This document shows, one piece after another, positions 23,901 through 35,665 of a stretch of 64,000 bases of DNA (its first letter is position 1; every line of letters starts with the position of its first letter). Position numbers and translations under genes: made by a program. The notes beneath the pieces are model-generated. The model was not told the DNA's origin. It saw only the letters and a program-made list of their open reading frames with translations, and searched no databases. Origin of the DNA: Hedera helix (Eukaryota > Streptophyta > Magnoliopsida > Apiales > Araliaceae); contig OX359267.1 of the NCBI GenBank assembly GCA_947179155.2, positions 39,758,292-39,822,291 of the forward strand, given 5' to 3'.

Positions 23901-26900
23901 CTCACTAAATATTCTCTCTAGTATTTTCAAGCTTTCATCAATAGGCTTGGGTATACTTGATGTGAACACTTGAGTTATTCGCATCGTTGCTAGTAAAACT
24001 CCGTATTGATGAGAAGTCGTACGTCGGATCGTAATAGTTGCGTTCGTGTAATTGTCTATAGATTTGGCATTCTGGTTCAACTGCCTCCGCGTCGTGGATA
24101 CTAGCCTATTCGTATGTAAGTTTATGTGCTTACATGTTAGTTTTCATTCAATTTAACATTGGCAAGTTTATGTGCTTACATGTTAGTTTTCATTCAATTT
24201 AACATTGGCATCAGAACCATTCTATGCGTAATCTCACAAAAATATTCTACCAATTTTTTTTTTGCTAGAAAACTTGAAATATGACATTAATGGCATAATA
24301 TGCTAACATGCTAAGACTCCTGTGAAGTTTCGTTGCATTTGGATTTGTATTTTGTGAGAAAACTCAAACCCTAATTTCATATTTATGGATTTTCAAATGA
24401 AAATCTGTGTTTCTACAAAAGTCAAAATTATGTTTTCTTTACATAATAAAATAGTACATGTCGTTACGATTCCAGAAATACAAAGTTTGTATTTGTTGGA
24501 CGTTTGTAGAATTAATTATGATTTTTTGAAGGGAAAAAAAAGTCTTAAACTATAATTTTGCTTTTAGTTTGTTGAAGAAGATGACGTCAGTGTGTGGGGG
24601 CCATGTGTCAGACCAAAAAAAAGGAATTAATGATGCATTGTGTGCATAATGGCGCATGGGGTCCTCGCATCTAGTTCTAGGCATTTTTTTATAATTATTT
24701 TTATTTTCTGGTCATTTTATTTAGTGTTCTGAATTTTTTCAGTGATGAAAAATATTTTCAAAAATTATTTTTAATTGTATAAAGTGCTTTAAAAATTGTC
24801 CGGAAATGTTTTTTTGGACCAAATTTTTTCCTGTAAATTCAGAAGCATATTTACAAGTTCTCCACCAAAGGGTGTTGAGAAATGTTTTGTTTTAGTGGCT
24901 TAAATTAATTTATTTTCAATTCTTGTTTATTTGAAAATAATTGTAATAAATTGAGAAAATTTTAGAAAAATCCAAAAAATAACAATATTATATTTACATG
25001 TATAGAGATACTATTAGAAAAATATTTGGTCAATTTTAAGTATTTTGAATATTTTTTTACGTTTATTGTTGTGTATTTATGTGTAAATATTATGTTTGTT
25101 GTATATATTTGTTATGCTTGTTTTCTTAAGACTTGACCAAATATATTCGGGTTCTTAGTGGGAGATGTGGTGGGCTCATCTATGCACATGCCCTTTATTT
25201 GTTATTGGATGGTGTTTTGGATGGACCGAAAATGGTTGATATTTATTTATGTTTGAAGACGGGCACTTACTTTGTGATAGAGACCTGAGAAAATAATTAT
25301 GAGAAGACAAGTGCAACATTTTCAATTTTATTAATATAGATTGATGTAGTATGAATCATTGATGTAAAGTTTTGTCATTGATATATTTATATCGAATCTT
25401 TATAAGAGAATGTAATTTTGCACTTGTTCTTCAATTAATTATCAAAAGGTGTTTTTCCTATGTATATACCCTGTCCTTAATTTTATTAAATGGCCTATGT
25501 GGATTTTTTGTCATAAAATTAAATTATTCATAATTATTTATCTTATGACATGGAATGATGATTATGAGCTTAGCGATTTTTTGATTTCTATTTATGGACG
25601 AAATAATTGTGATTAATTACGATTTAGCGATGAAATTATTGTGTGCGCTAATATTCATATTTTGTGCAACCATGTTGTAGTGAAATGATCTCTAAAAATT
25701 TATTTGCTGACTTGAACAAAGGTGAAAAATTATTACCTTTGCTTGAAGAAAATACAATATCTGCTTAATGAGTTAGATGTGCTAAAAACTTTAACCACCA
25801 CTATGGAACCACCTAAGGAGGGCATCACTGCATAACACTGTCGAGACAAACAAGCTTACGATGAATGGGTCAAAAAAGATCATTATGCTTGCTTTACTAT
25901 GTTAAGTCGCGTGCACAATGACCTTATTGGCAAATTTAAGTCTTACAAAATTGCAAAGAAAATGTGAGATATGCTTAAGAAGTCCTATGGTGGGACTACT
26001 GCTACTAGGCTACACGAGCTTAATTATAAGTTGGATCGTCACAAAGAGCCTAAATGCACTATGGTGGAGCATTTTCGAGTAATGTCTGCTATGATTCGCA
26101 AGCTTAGAGCTGTTGACACAACCTTTACTGAAAACAATAGATTCAAGTTGTGCTCAGTTTTTGCCTGATGCTTATAAGCCTTTCATGATGACTATGAGCA
26201 CCGTGGTGCTAAAGATGGTAACTTTGTATTCATGACTTAAGCTGGTTTGCCAATGCAAAAGGCAAGCATAAGAGGAAAGCTAAAGGCGACGATTAGGTTA
26301 AGGTGCCAAAGTAGAAGGGTAATGTTAAGAGCCACAGGGGCAAAAGAGGAGGAAAAAAGAAGACTTGCTATAATTGTCAAAAGGTTGGATATTTCGGTCA
26401 TGAATGCACTAAGCTGAAAAATGTACAATCTAAATTTCTTTGCTGTGATGAATATTTTGTGTGTTCACATGTTTTTCTTGCTCAATCTGATCATTCGTGG
26501 ATTATTGACACAATAGCAACCTAGCATGTAACTCGCAATAGGGAGGGATTCACTGAGTATCGATGACTTTCCAAAAGGATTCTAAGTTTTTTCATGGGAA
26601 ACAATTCAGAGGAGTTAGTGCTTGGTTTTGGCACTTAATAGCTAACTTTGTGAAATGACCACACACTAATCCTTGAGGACACATTTTATGTACCTAGAAT
26701 TCAATGGAACTTAATATCAGTTATAGCTTTAGTTAGAGAATGATATTTTCTTCCTGCGATAAGAGTAGCGTATCTATATACTTTCTGAATAATTTTGTAG
26801 GACATGGTATTTTATCGGATTGTTTTTATGTTTTGAATACAGGTTAATCCCATTTTTCGTATATTACTTATCATTATGATATTGTTAATGAATCATTGAA

Positions 26901-29900
26901 ATGACATGCTAAATTAGGTCATATTGGCCAAGATAAGATGGCTAGGCTAGCTCAAAAAGACATTTTAGGCTCACTCACTAAAGTCAACCTATTAGTATGT
27001 GAACCTTGTTTAGTAGGGAATGTAAAACGAAAACAATTTAAGAAGGCAGCGAAAGCTAATAATCCTTTCGAACTAGTTCATTTAGACATTTGTGGTCAAG
27101 TGAATGTTAGAGCATGACATGATGGTAACTATTTCATCACTTTTATATATAATTATTTGCGATATAAATATTTCTATTTGATTTCTCATAAGTCTAATGT
27201 ATTAGATTGCTTTAGACGCTTCATTGCAAAAGTTGAGAATCAAATGGATAGTTAGGACTGATCATGCCTACGAATATTTATCTGAGCAATTTAAAGGGCT
27301 CGATGAGAAAAAAGTATCATCAGACAGCTAATGATTGCAAGTACTTCGCAACAAATGGTGTTGCAGAAAGAAGGAATCGTACGCTATTAGAGATGGTTAG
27401 ATCGATGATGGCGCAAGTTGACCTCCCAATTAATTTTTGTGGAGAGGCACGTATGGTTGTTACCTATATCCTTAATCGCATGCCTAGAAATTCGGTTACT
27501 TCTACACCATATGAATCTTGGGAAAGCCGAAAACCAACTCTAGATCATTTAAGACCCTGGGGGTCGACATGATATGTGCATATTCTGTCCCAACAACTTG
27601 GGAAGTTAAACTCTAGAAGAAAGGGTATCTTTATAAGGTATCATGAACACTCAAAGGATTATGTGATAATATACAAACAACCTGATTGAGTAATGACAAA
27701 AATTGAATCACGTGATGTGGAATTCATAGAGAATGAATTCTCAAGCAGGGGTGACACGAGAAAATATTTTGAGCTATATGAGATGGCCGAATAAGTGGGA
27801 GACATTCCACTATCTCTTAGCGAATGAGGGGAATTTGATTCTCAAAGTTTTGTCATTAAAGATAGTTGAGTGATCTACTGCCTAACAGGACACATGATTC
27901 ACAAATTTTAGAGCCACGTCAAAGCAAACGTGGAAAGGTACCTTAATTTTTTCTTAAAATTGAAGAGGAATCCCTTATGTGATTAAAGGAGAGGCTCTTA
28001 TGTGATCTCTGAAAGATGATAATAAGCTTGCTACATATAAGGTAGTTCTCACTTCACCTACTCGTAATGAATAGATAGATGCTATGAAGGATGAGATTGG
28101 TTCTATGGAAAAGAACCAGGTTTAGGAGTTAGTTGATCTACTACTTGGTCATAATGCCATTTGAAACAAATGGGTTTTCAATATTAAACGTAAAGCGAAT
28201 GGATCAATCGACAAGTCTAAGGCTCATCTTGTGGCGAAAGGGAGTTCACCTAAAAGGAAAGTGTGGACTATAATGGAACTTCTCATCAGTTGTGAGAATT
28301 GGCTATGTTCGCCTTATTCTATTTATTATCGCACGTTTAGATTTGGAGTTTATCAGATTGACGTTAAAACTGCATTTTTATATGAAGAACTAAATGAGAT
28401 CTATATGGATCAACCAGTTAGCTTTGAGGTCAAGGGACAAGCGCAAAGTGTGCAAACTGAAGCGTTCCATTTCTGGTTTAAAACAGTCATCTAGATAATA
28501 GTATTTTAGATTACATAAAGACATCATTGCTGATGGGTTTAATGTGATTGAGGAAGACCATTGTGTGTATGTTAAACGGGTTAACAAAAGTTTCATGATC
28601 TTATGTTTGTACATTGATGACATCTTGATAGCTAGAAATGATATGAAATTGATTGTCGCAACTAAAAAATGATTGTCATCTAATTATGAGATGAAAAACA
28701 TGAGTGAGACAAAATTTGTTCTCGGAATTAAGATCCATTAGATTGCTCTAAAAGATTCTTAAGTTTAAGTCAAGTTACTTAATATAAGATCTATTCTAGA
28801 GTATTTTTATATGCATAATTCTAAACTCGTTGGCACTCCCATTGAGAGGGTTATAAACTAAGTCAAGATCTTTGCCCCAAGACTGATCAAGAAAAAGAGC
28901 AGATGGCTCGAGTTCATTATGCTAGTGTAATTGGTAACTTAATGTATGCAATGATTTGTACACACCTAGACATAAGTTTTGCAGCGAGGATGGTTAGTCA
29001 GTTTCAAAGCAATCTTGGATTTATTTATTGGGTGGCAGTTAAGAGGATACTTTGATACTTGAGAGGCACCATGGACTATATGTTGTGTTATTAAGGTGGT
29101 GAACTACGCTTGTAGGGGTATAACGATGTAGACTGGGCTTGTAACTTGGATGAGCGCAAATCTACCACTAGGTATAACTTCTTGCTCAGTGGTAGAGCCA
29201 TTAGTTGGTTAAGCAAGAAACAACCATGTGTTGCGTTATTTATTATGGAGTCGAAGAACATTGCCTATTGTTTTGCAGTACAAGAGGCAATATAGTTACA
29301 AAGATTCTTCAAGTGCTTGTGTGTTGGATCACATTCGATTGACGTTGTCACCATTCACTGTGACAATTCAGCTGCTTCGTCTTATGTTAGGGATCCCAAG
29401 TACCATGAAAATGTCAAACACATTGAGACTAACTTTCACTACATTAAAAAGATTGTGACACGAAAAAATGTGGTCCTTAAACATATCTCTACAAATAACA
29501 TGGTTGTTGATCCATTGACTAAGCCCATTCCTTGAATGTTTTTTGAGCTCATGTTAAGAGCTTAGGACTTCGTATGCCTTGATATGTTTTATGTTTGATT
29601 ATGGTTATCTTTTGGATATTGTTTATTGATTTTATATATTTATGCAATAAAGGTTATTACATAATGTTGATTTCAATTCATTTCTATACTTTAACTTATT
29701 ATATTATATAATCTCACACAGTGTCACTAGGCAAAAAGGTTGATATACTCACACGGATAACCTGTCTCACGCTTGTAATAGTGAGCGAGATGTGACTATT
29801 TCGCAGTGATCAAATGGTCGGGCACTATTTTTGAGACACTACGATTTAGTCGCCTTGGTTGGGTCCAAGAAGAGGTATCATAATATACCGAACACTTATA

Positions 29901-31902
29901 CGAGGTGTAGCCTTGTTTTTGGGTTGTTGAACATTAGATTCAATATTAGATGCTATCTGAAGCAACTAGGGATATTTTCTAGGGTTAAACATTGTAGAGC
30001 GATTAACTAGGGTTCGTACGGTGTTATTTTAGCTAGAGCGACACTTATCTTTTGAGAGCTCCACTGTAACATGAGAATTGTATTTCGTGTGCATAAAAAT
30101 GACCTATTACAAAATAGTGATGTGGACGATCCCTGTCTAATCACTGTTTGAGCCCTGTACATAAACTTTTGTCCTTAGTAACTTGAATCTATGTCATGAA
30201 ATAAAGACTTTGTGTTGCTACTCTAACTTATATTCATAAGTTCACATAATGAGGTTCCATGAATACTTGTCTGGGAAAGTAATAGAGTTAATGAAAATTG
30301 ACATAAAAGTTTAAGGATTACATTTTGTCTGGCATCACATTAAGTCATTGGTTATGCTATGTGTGCAACTATTTTTAAACTTTATATATTATACTATGTA
30401 TATAAAATTGATTTTTAAAGTGAGCATACCAAAGCAAATGAAGTTGAGTGTATTTATGAAATGTAATTAATGAGGGTTTCAAAATACTTAATAGAATGTG
30501 ATCGACTGGTCTAGGACATGACAAGATTCTATTAGGAGATGCTTTATGTTAATTGTGATGGAGACTTGGTATTTGTTCTCTTACCCTTTATATCATTTCT
30601 CGTCAGTCGCACGCCAAGGCATCTATACGAAGAAATCTAGAAAAGATTGATTTTAGATGAGTATGTAACTTTATAACCCAAGTGTCTGAGTGAGAGATGT
30701 TAGTAATTGATCCGGGTCGAACCCCGTGGATCATGGGCATTAACTTGGGTATGGATATTGGATAAACCAATTGGGATTGGGAGAGTCTCGTCTCACTTGA
30801 AAATATTTCAAATAATATTTGATATGGTCAGGACTTTTTATGAGATATGTCTCCTGATTTAGTCTGTTGTAGACTTATCCCATATCAGTTGGGATTTATC
30901 GTTAAATATTGGGCTCCTACAAATTGCTGGGCTAAAGAAAAATAACGTATTATTTTTTTCAAACAGTTTTCGCTCTCACTAAATATTCTGTCTACTATTT
31001 CCAAACTTTTGTCAATAGATTTGGATATACTTGGTGTGAAAAATTAAGTTTGTTTGCATCGTTGCTAGTAACAACTCCGTATTGACGAGAAATATTAAAT
31101 TAAATTAATATATATAACAATATTAAGTTCATTATTCTTTCAAAATTAAGAAACATTTACAAATTGGTATTTATATAAAAATATTTTATAAATAAAATAT
31201 TATCACATGATCCGTTTAATGCATACCGTTAATGCACTAGTACTTTAATTAGAAATTCAACTTCCATAATTAGGATAAACCATCTCTATTAAAACACTAT
31301 AACCTACATGATAATATCTTTAAATTATCATAGGTTATAAACTATTATATCTTTATTTATATATATTACATATGATTTATATCTTCTGTGTATAATAATT
31401 ATTTATACACATAAATTATAATATATATAAATTTAGAGATTTATATATACAAAATGAATGACCATTTAATGAATGATGTATTTTTATTAATAAATAAATG
31501 TTCAACATTAATAAACATTAAATAAACAGATAAATAGGATTTTTATAGTAAAAAATTCAACAAAGTCAATATTGGTGTAAAGTTTGGTGTGCAAAGTGTA
31601 CTGTAGTCTAAATAATATTACATAATTTGTTTAATGAATCAAAATTGCTTAATTTTTTCAAAAGTTGCAAAGTTGTCTGATTTTTATTGAATGCTATAAA
31701 AACACTAGTTTTAAGGCAGCTCATATAAAATTGATTCTGGTCTTCACTTATTCTTTTTCTTTTCTTATTGTTTGGAACTTCTCTGACGATTTCTTACCTA
31801 ATCTGGAATGTGTTGTGATTCTTGTTTTCTCGACAGTGTCGGTGGTTGCTAGCAATTTTCGTAGTGGTGTTGGTCATTTTGCTGATTCTCCTAATCATAT
31901 AG
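20984..31902 (+). CDS. SYP22: vacuolar Qa-SNARE syntaxin, SYP22/VAM3-like, seven exons
   Basis: Exons: 20984-21165, 21264-21357, 21977-22116, 22214-22285, 22641-22798, 22890-22990, 31837-31902. The total is 813 nt, 270 residues plus stop, the expected length. It starts MSFQDL as in SYP2 syntaxins. An N-terminal Habc region (AAAIFQINTAVSGF onward) precedes the SNARE motif at about residues 177-240, with the zero-layer glutamine at Q211 (LVHEQGVV). The last exon encodes only the anchor, residues 250-270 (CRWLLAIFVVV...LII). Qa-SNAREs of this group sit on the vacuole/prevacuole and pair with VTI11, SYP5 and VAMP7-type partners. The donor of exon 1 (CT|GTCTGA) is weak but GT. Intron 6 is 8846 nt because a copia element lies in it; all splice sites and the frame are intact, so the gene may still work. 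Confidence 0.92.
21412..21480 (+). repeat. Stowaway-like MITE end in SYP22 intron 2
   Basis: ACTCCCTCAGTTCCACAAAA and GAGTCTCATTTGC resemble the CTCCCTCCGTTCC terminus of the other elements in this window. The opposite end was not found, so this is a fragment at best. Confidence 0.4.
22511..22529 (+). repeat. poly-C tract in SYP22 intron 4
   Basis: A run of about 19 C. Its length may not be assembled reliably. Confidence 0.8.
23630..24204 (+). repeat. 5' LTR of the copia element
   Basis: It runs from TGTTAG to AACA just before the primer site. Its last 90 bases contain a direct duplication of about 45 bp (AAGTTTATGTGCTTACATG ... TTTAACATTGGC, at about 24118 and 24164). Confidence 0.8.
24206..24218 (+). 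other. primer binding site (tRNA-iMet type) of the copia element
   Basis: TGGCATCAGAACC sits one base after the LTR. The usual plant copia sequence is TGGTATCAGAGC(C), so two positions differ. Confidence 0.75.
24219..25740 (+). other. copia leader region, non-coding
   Basis: About 1.5 kb between the primer site and the first gag-like sequence. It is AT-rich and I see no gene. This fits the untranslated leader of the element. Confidence 0.5.
25810..29535 (+). pseudogene. copia gag-pol remnant with many stops
   Basis: Recognisable pieces in order: gag (about 25840-26230, e.g. KKSYGGTTATRLHELNYKLD); a CCHC zinc knuckle CYNCQKVGYFGHEC (about 26370-26410); a protease relic WIIDT near 26500; integrase zinc finger and core pieces (about 26910-27110 and 27350-27580, with GVAERRNRTLLEMVRSMMAQ); reverse transcriptase with QIDVKTAFL (about 28350) and LYIDDILIA (about 28605-28635); and RNase H ending in VDPLTKPIP (29535). 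Integrase before RT marks Ty1/copia. Frequent in-frame stops and shifts show it cannot make a polyprotein. Confidence 0.88.
29536..30697 (+). other. copia 3' untranslated part up to the polypurine tract
   Basis: No coding frame. It ends with CTGAGTGAGAGA directly before the 3' LTR. Confidence 0.5.
30698..31092 (+). repeat. 3' LTR of the copia element, truncated
   Basis: It aligns with 23630-24015 from TGTTAGTAATTGATCC to CTCCGTATTGA(C/T)GAGAA and then stops; about 190 bp of the 5' LTR have no counterpart. Many substitutions and small indels separate the two copies. Confidence 0.8.
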
Positions 31903-32792
31903 TAAGTACGTAGATGTCAAGATTAATTATGAATCCTACTACTTTTCTTCTTGGTTGGATTGGGTTGTGTTTGTGTATATCTGGAGAGACAAAGCAGAAT
32001 GAAGGAGCAAGCAGGGAGTTTTCTACGAGTGCATGTTGTACATATTCATGTTTTAATTTCAGTATATTATTTGGTGTCCATTGCTGGAAGACCCAACAAC
32101 TCATTGGTCTGAGACTCTCATTCTTTGTGCAAACTATGTGAAAATTGGAAAAGAGATGAACTTAACTACTCCCTCCATTCCGAATTATAAGAGACATTTT
32201 TAAATTTAAAATTGATATAATTCATTTAAGTTTTCAAAATAATAAATTTTATAATTAGTGTTACTTTTTAGATAGTTTATGATATTCACAGTTGTATTGA
32301 CATAAGTTAAATGAATTTATCTCACTTTTGAATTTAAAAATATTTGAAATTGACTCTTCAAAAGTTAATATTGATCCTATAATGGAACGGAATGAGTTTT
32401 TTTTACATTAGATAGATTCTGTTATGTTACTAAAACAATGAAAGAATAAACTCCTTGCACGAGGCCTGTTTTGGTCACATTTTCAGAGAAACAAATTATG
32501 AAGCAGAGGACATCAAACCATTGTTGGTGGAGCTCCAGCTTCTTCAAGCTCAAATATAAAAGTCTTTGAAGTGTCTGATACAGGCCGGAACGTAATTGTT
32601 GGATTGTTGGGGGAGGGGAGGGGAACGGCTGGGTATTATTTTCTTAGTATGGCAGACTAAATTTTTGGCTTATTTTAAGAACGATCCACTTACAATAGAG
32701 TACAGACATGGCGTGTAAGATTCAGACAGTGACGAAGCCTTGAATTCTTCCTCTTCATAAAAAAGTAAATATATAATAAATAAAATGGAAGG
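31903..32792. other. SYP22 3' flank with a Stowaway-like MITE
   Basis: The SYP22 3' UTR should begin here. The MITE at 32169-32396 is listed separately. About 32560-32700 has a GGGGGAGGGGAGGGGAACGG tract and no gene. Confidence 0.5.
32169..32396. mobile_element. Stowaway-like MITE (228 bp)
   Basis: The left end CTCCCTCCATTCCGAATTATA and right end ATAATGGAACGGAATGAG form an imperfect terminal inverted repeat. TA precedes the left end. Size and ends fit Tc1/mariner-type MITEs of plants. Confidence 0.7.
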
Positions 32793-32795
32793 TTA

Positions 32796-33801
32796 GAGCA
32801 TCTCCGGCAGATGGACTATCTGCTGGACTATATTTAGTCCATGTGACATCAGCAGATGTCCTTTAGTCTTCAATCGTTCCAGCAGATGGACTATCCCATG
32901 GACTATCCCGCGGACTATAATATAAAAAGATTAAAATAATTAATGAATTTAAAAAAACTCTAACGGTCATATTTCAACGGCCACATTCCAAAGTATATGA
33001 TGAAATTTTATTTTTTAAAGTTAATTTAAAATATTTTATAATGCAAAATTGAGGTGATTCATTAAATTTTTGAAAACCATAAATTTTGTATTAACACTGT
33101 TTAGGTAATTTATTGTTCTCCTATTTTTATTATTTAAAATAAAATTAATTTATATCAATTTTTAATTTAAAAATATCTTAAATTTGCTTTATAAATTAAT
33201 ATTGATATTATATTTTAAAATAAAAGGATTAAAAAATGTAATTTTTAATACTATATACATAGTTTACAATTTTTTGAATTTTTAATTATTTTATTTGCAA
33301 TGTTTACAATTTAGATGAATTTAAGAAAATAACAAGAAATGGTTAATAGAGTTTCCTAAAAAATATAAGATTAGAATAATGATAATATAATAACAATAGA
33401 ATGACACATATTTAGTAACTCAATAAAAATAAAATATTTAATAAAACAGGAGCAAAGGGTCGGGTTGATGACCCGTTTCCCTACTCCTTGCGCTATTTAG
33501 GTATTGTAACTGGTAAATATTTTCAGTCTTCTGCTTTATCTTCTCCTTCTCCTTCTCCTTCGTCTTTGTCTCCTCCTCTGCCATTAAAATACTACTTCTC
33601 CTTCTTCGTCTTCGTCTTCTCCTCTGCCATTAAAATATATTAATATTTATAGTCCACCAAAATTTGATTCCTAGATATAGTCGTTTTGTTTCGCCGGAAA
33701 AAGAGATGGACTAAATTTACTCCATCTGCTGGAGCGCGAGGGTTTGTCCTAGACTATATTTAGTCTAGGATGCGGAAAACTCCGGCCTGCTGGAGATGCT
33801 C
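32796..33801. mobile_element. PIF/Harbinger-type non-autonomous transposon (1006 bp)
   Basis: The left end is GAGCATCTCCGGCAGATGG and the right end, read inward, GAGCATCTCCAGCAGGCCGG: 14 of the first 15 bases agree. TTA flanks both sides (32793-32795 and 33802-33804), the 3-bp duplication typical of PIF/Harbinger. Both ends contain further copies of GGACTATATTTAGTC(C/T) and GCAGATGGA. No transposase was found; the interior holds a CTT-rich tract (about 33535-33620). A Tourist-like family is the best fit. Confidence 0.82.
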
Positions 33802-33804
33802 TTA

Positions 33805-34717
33805 GAAGATGGAACCAGCGCATGTCCTTGTGTAACTTGGCAATTATCAAAAAAAAATAAATAAATAAATAAAATTGCCATTTCAAAGGAAAAAAATTGA
33901 TGTTCGTTTGATACACTAATATGACTCATTTATATTAATATAAAAATTGAAAGTTTAATTCTCATAGACAGTAGGCTAGTTACTCTTTTCTCCTAGATTA
34001 GGATAAATTAATTATTGTAATAGATTACAACATTTATAAAAAGAGAAAAAAATTAAAATAAAATTTTCAAATGATATACGGAAAAAATGTGAAATTAATT
34101 GGGTATGAGAAACACACCCCAGTTAAATAATGATTCACATTTGTCACATTGAAAAACATAAATACTGGTGCACGAAATAAAAGTTATGTTATTAATATAA
34201 AGAATGAGGGCAGAAAGAAGAGATATGCTTCCCATCTTTGCGTGAGATTTTCTTTATAATAAAAATATTATAAAATATTTTTTTGTACATAATATGAAAG
34301 TAAGGGTATGTAATTACATAAAACGAAGTCGTTTCCCGCAATTATATAAAATGTTTTTATCTTCTTTTTTTCCGTATCACCTTTGGTCTTAAAATAAATA
34401 CCATTAAATATTTTTGCAAGTGAACTTGAAGGACGCAAATTACGATTTACTACTTAAAAATAAATAAATAAGTAAAGGAGTAAATAAGAAAAAGAAAATA
34501 AAAGGGAAAGGGAGAAAAGTGGGGGCATTTATTTGATTCGCTCGAACAGAAATGGATGACTTTTGGGATCCTCCTTCATAGTGGTATTGGTTACTAATTA
34601 TTCAACAACTCCGTCAAATCTCTTGTCGAGTCGATTGCACCGAATTTCAATTTCAAGAGATTCACAAAGAAAAGAAGAAGAAGAAGAAGAAGCACAGAGA
34701 AGACGAAGTAGGTGACA
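33805..34717. other. upstream region of the DUF716 gene
   Basis: AT-rich, without a gene. A (GAA/AAG)n run at about 34669-34695 lies just before the start codon and would be in the 5' UTR; such GA-rich leaders are common in plants. Confidence 0.55.
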
Positions 34718-35665
34718 ATGGCAGCCCTACTGTATCAGGTATTCTCCTCAACGGCAATGGTGTCAATGGGACTATACCACCTCATCTCCACCACCAAAAA
34801 CCACCTCAAATCGCCTCGCGATTACTTCGCCAAACCCTACCATCCTTTTTCTTCTTCATCTTCCACTTCTTATTATCAACGATTAATCGGCAAAAACCTT
34901 CAGCTCTACCTCATAATCTTCTGCCTCGTGATCGCCTTCTTCCATCAAACCCTAATCTCCTCCGATTCCGACCCACTCCTTAAAGGCCACACCCCCGTCT
35001 ACCGCTTCACTTCCCTCCAATCCGCGGCCGTACTCTTCCTCTTCCTCATTCTCTCCATCGTCCTCCTCTTATCGGAAATCACCTCTCTGCTCCCCTTCCC
35101 GCCCGATCTCTTCTTCGGCGTTGCCTCCGGCATCTTCTTCCTCCAATACTCCGTTTCCTCCTCCGTCGCCTCCCTCCAGATCTCCGACCTTCAGGCTAAG
35201 TGCGATTCCGTCTCCGCCCGTATCTCCGCCCTATCTTCCATTCTCTGCCTGGCCCTCGCCTGCCTTCCGCGGCTTTTTGTGGCGGACGTTGGCCTTGGGG
35301 CCTCCATGTTACTGCAGGGATTGTGGGCATTGCAGACTGGACTCTCTCTGTATGTAGATGCATTCATTCCTGAAGGCTGCCACAAGCTGCTGGACGTGGT
35401 CAGCGGCGTAGAGGGTTCGACCAAGTGTGATTTGGATGAATCCAAATTGAGAGCGGAGGCCATACTTGATCTGATCTTCCTGATTCACGTCTTTTTTGTG
35501 CTGCTGATCGTATTGCTCATTTATGCTGCTGTTGCGAATGCTGTTGGGACCCGCAGCAGATTCGGTTCTTATGAGGCCTTGCCCAATGTGGTCGTCCCTG
35601 CAACTCCTATTGCTGCGGATGCTAATCACATTCAGATGAAAGCTTTGACTGGAACCCAGGCTTGA
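34718..35665 (+). CDS. DUF716 (TMEM45-type) multi-pass membrane protein, intronless
   Basis: The ATG at 34718 (context GTGACAATGG) opens a 948-nt frame of 315 residues; an in-frame GTG two codons upstream is not needed. The protein is strongly hydrophobic: segments around residues 60-80 (LQLYLIIFCLVIAFFHQTL), 100-124, 126-150, 170-190, 195-215 and 245-275 (ILDLIFLIHVFFVLLIVLLI), with a Ser-rich loop (PFSSSSSTSYY) near residues 43-53. This matches plant DUF716/TMEM45-like proteins, sometimes called plant viral-response family proteins, of unknown biochemical role. Coding GC content is much higher than in the flanks, as expected for a real intronless gene. No close partner genes suggest a function. 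Confidence 0.88.
   Translation: MAALLYQVFSSTAMVSMGLYHLISTTKNHLKSPRDYFAKPYHPFSSSSSTSYYQRLIGKNLQLYLIIFCLVIAFFHQTLISSDSDPLLKGHTPVYRFTSLQSAAVLFLFLILSIVLLLSEITSLLPFPPDLFFGVASGIFFLQYSVSSSVASLQISDLQAKCDSVSARISALSSILCLALACLPRLFVADVGLGASMLLQGLWALQTGLSLYVDAFIPEGCHKLLDVVSGVEGSTKCDLDESKLRAEAILDLIFLIHVFFVLLIVLLIYAAVANAVGTRSRFGSYEALPNVVVPATPIAADANHIQMKALTGTQA

Larger units (their letters stand above)
23630..31092 (+). mobile_element. decayed Ty1/copia LTR retrotransposon inside SYP22 intron 6
   Basis: Two related LTRs bound the element: 23630-24204 and a shortened copy at 30698-31092, both starting TGTTAGTAATTGATCCGGGT. After the first LTR comes TGGCATCAGAACC (24206-24218), a near match to the initiator-Met tRNA primer site. 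CTGAGTGAGAGA before the second LTR matches the copia polypurine tract. The internal part contains fragments of gag, protease, integrase, RT and RNase H in copia order with many stops and frameshifts. It lies in the same orientation as the host gene and wholly within intron 6. LTR divergence is visible throughout, so the insertion is old. No clean 5-bp duplication was found because the 3' LTR is truncated. Confidence 0.9.

Noticed and set aside
31665..32141. Small genes around the SYP22 anchor exon
   Set aside because: The real coding part is the 66-nt exon 31837-31902 in another frame; the longer frames are chance.
34712..34717. GTG start two codons upstream in the DUF716 gene
   Set aside because: Plant nuclear genes use ATG; the ATG at 34718 has good context (ACAATGG).
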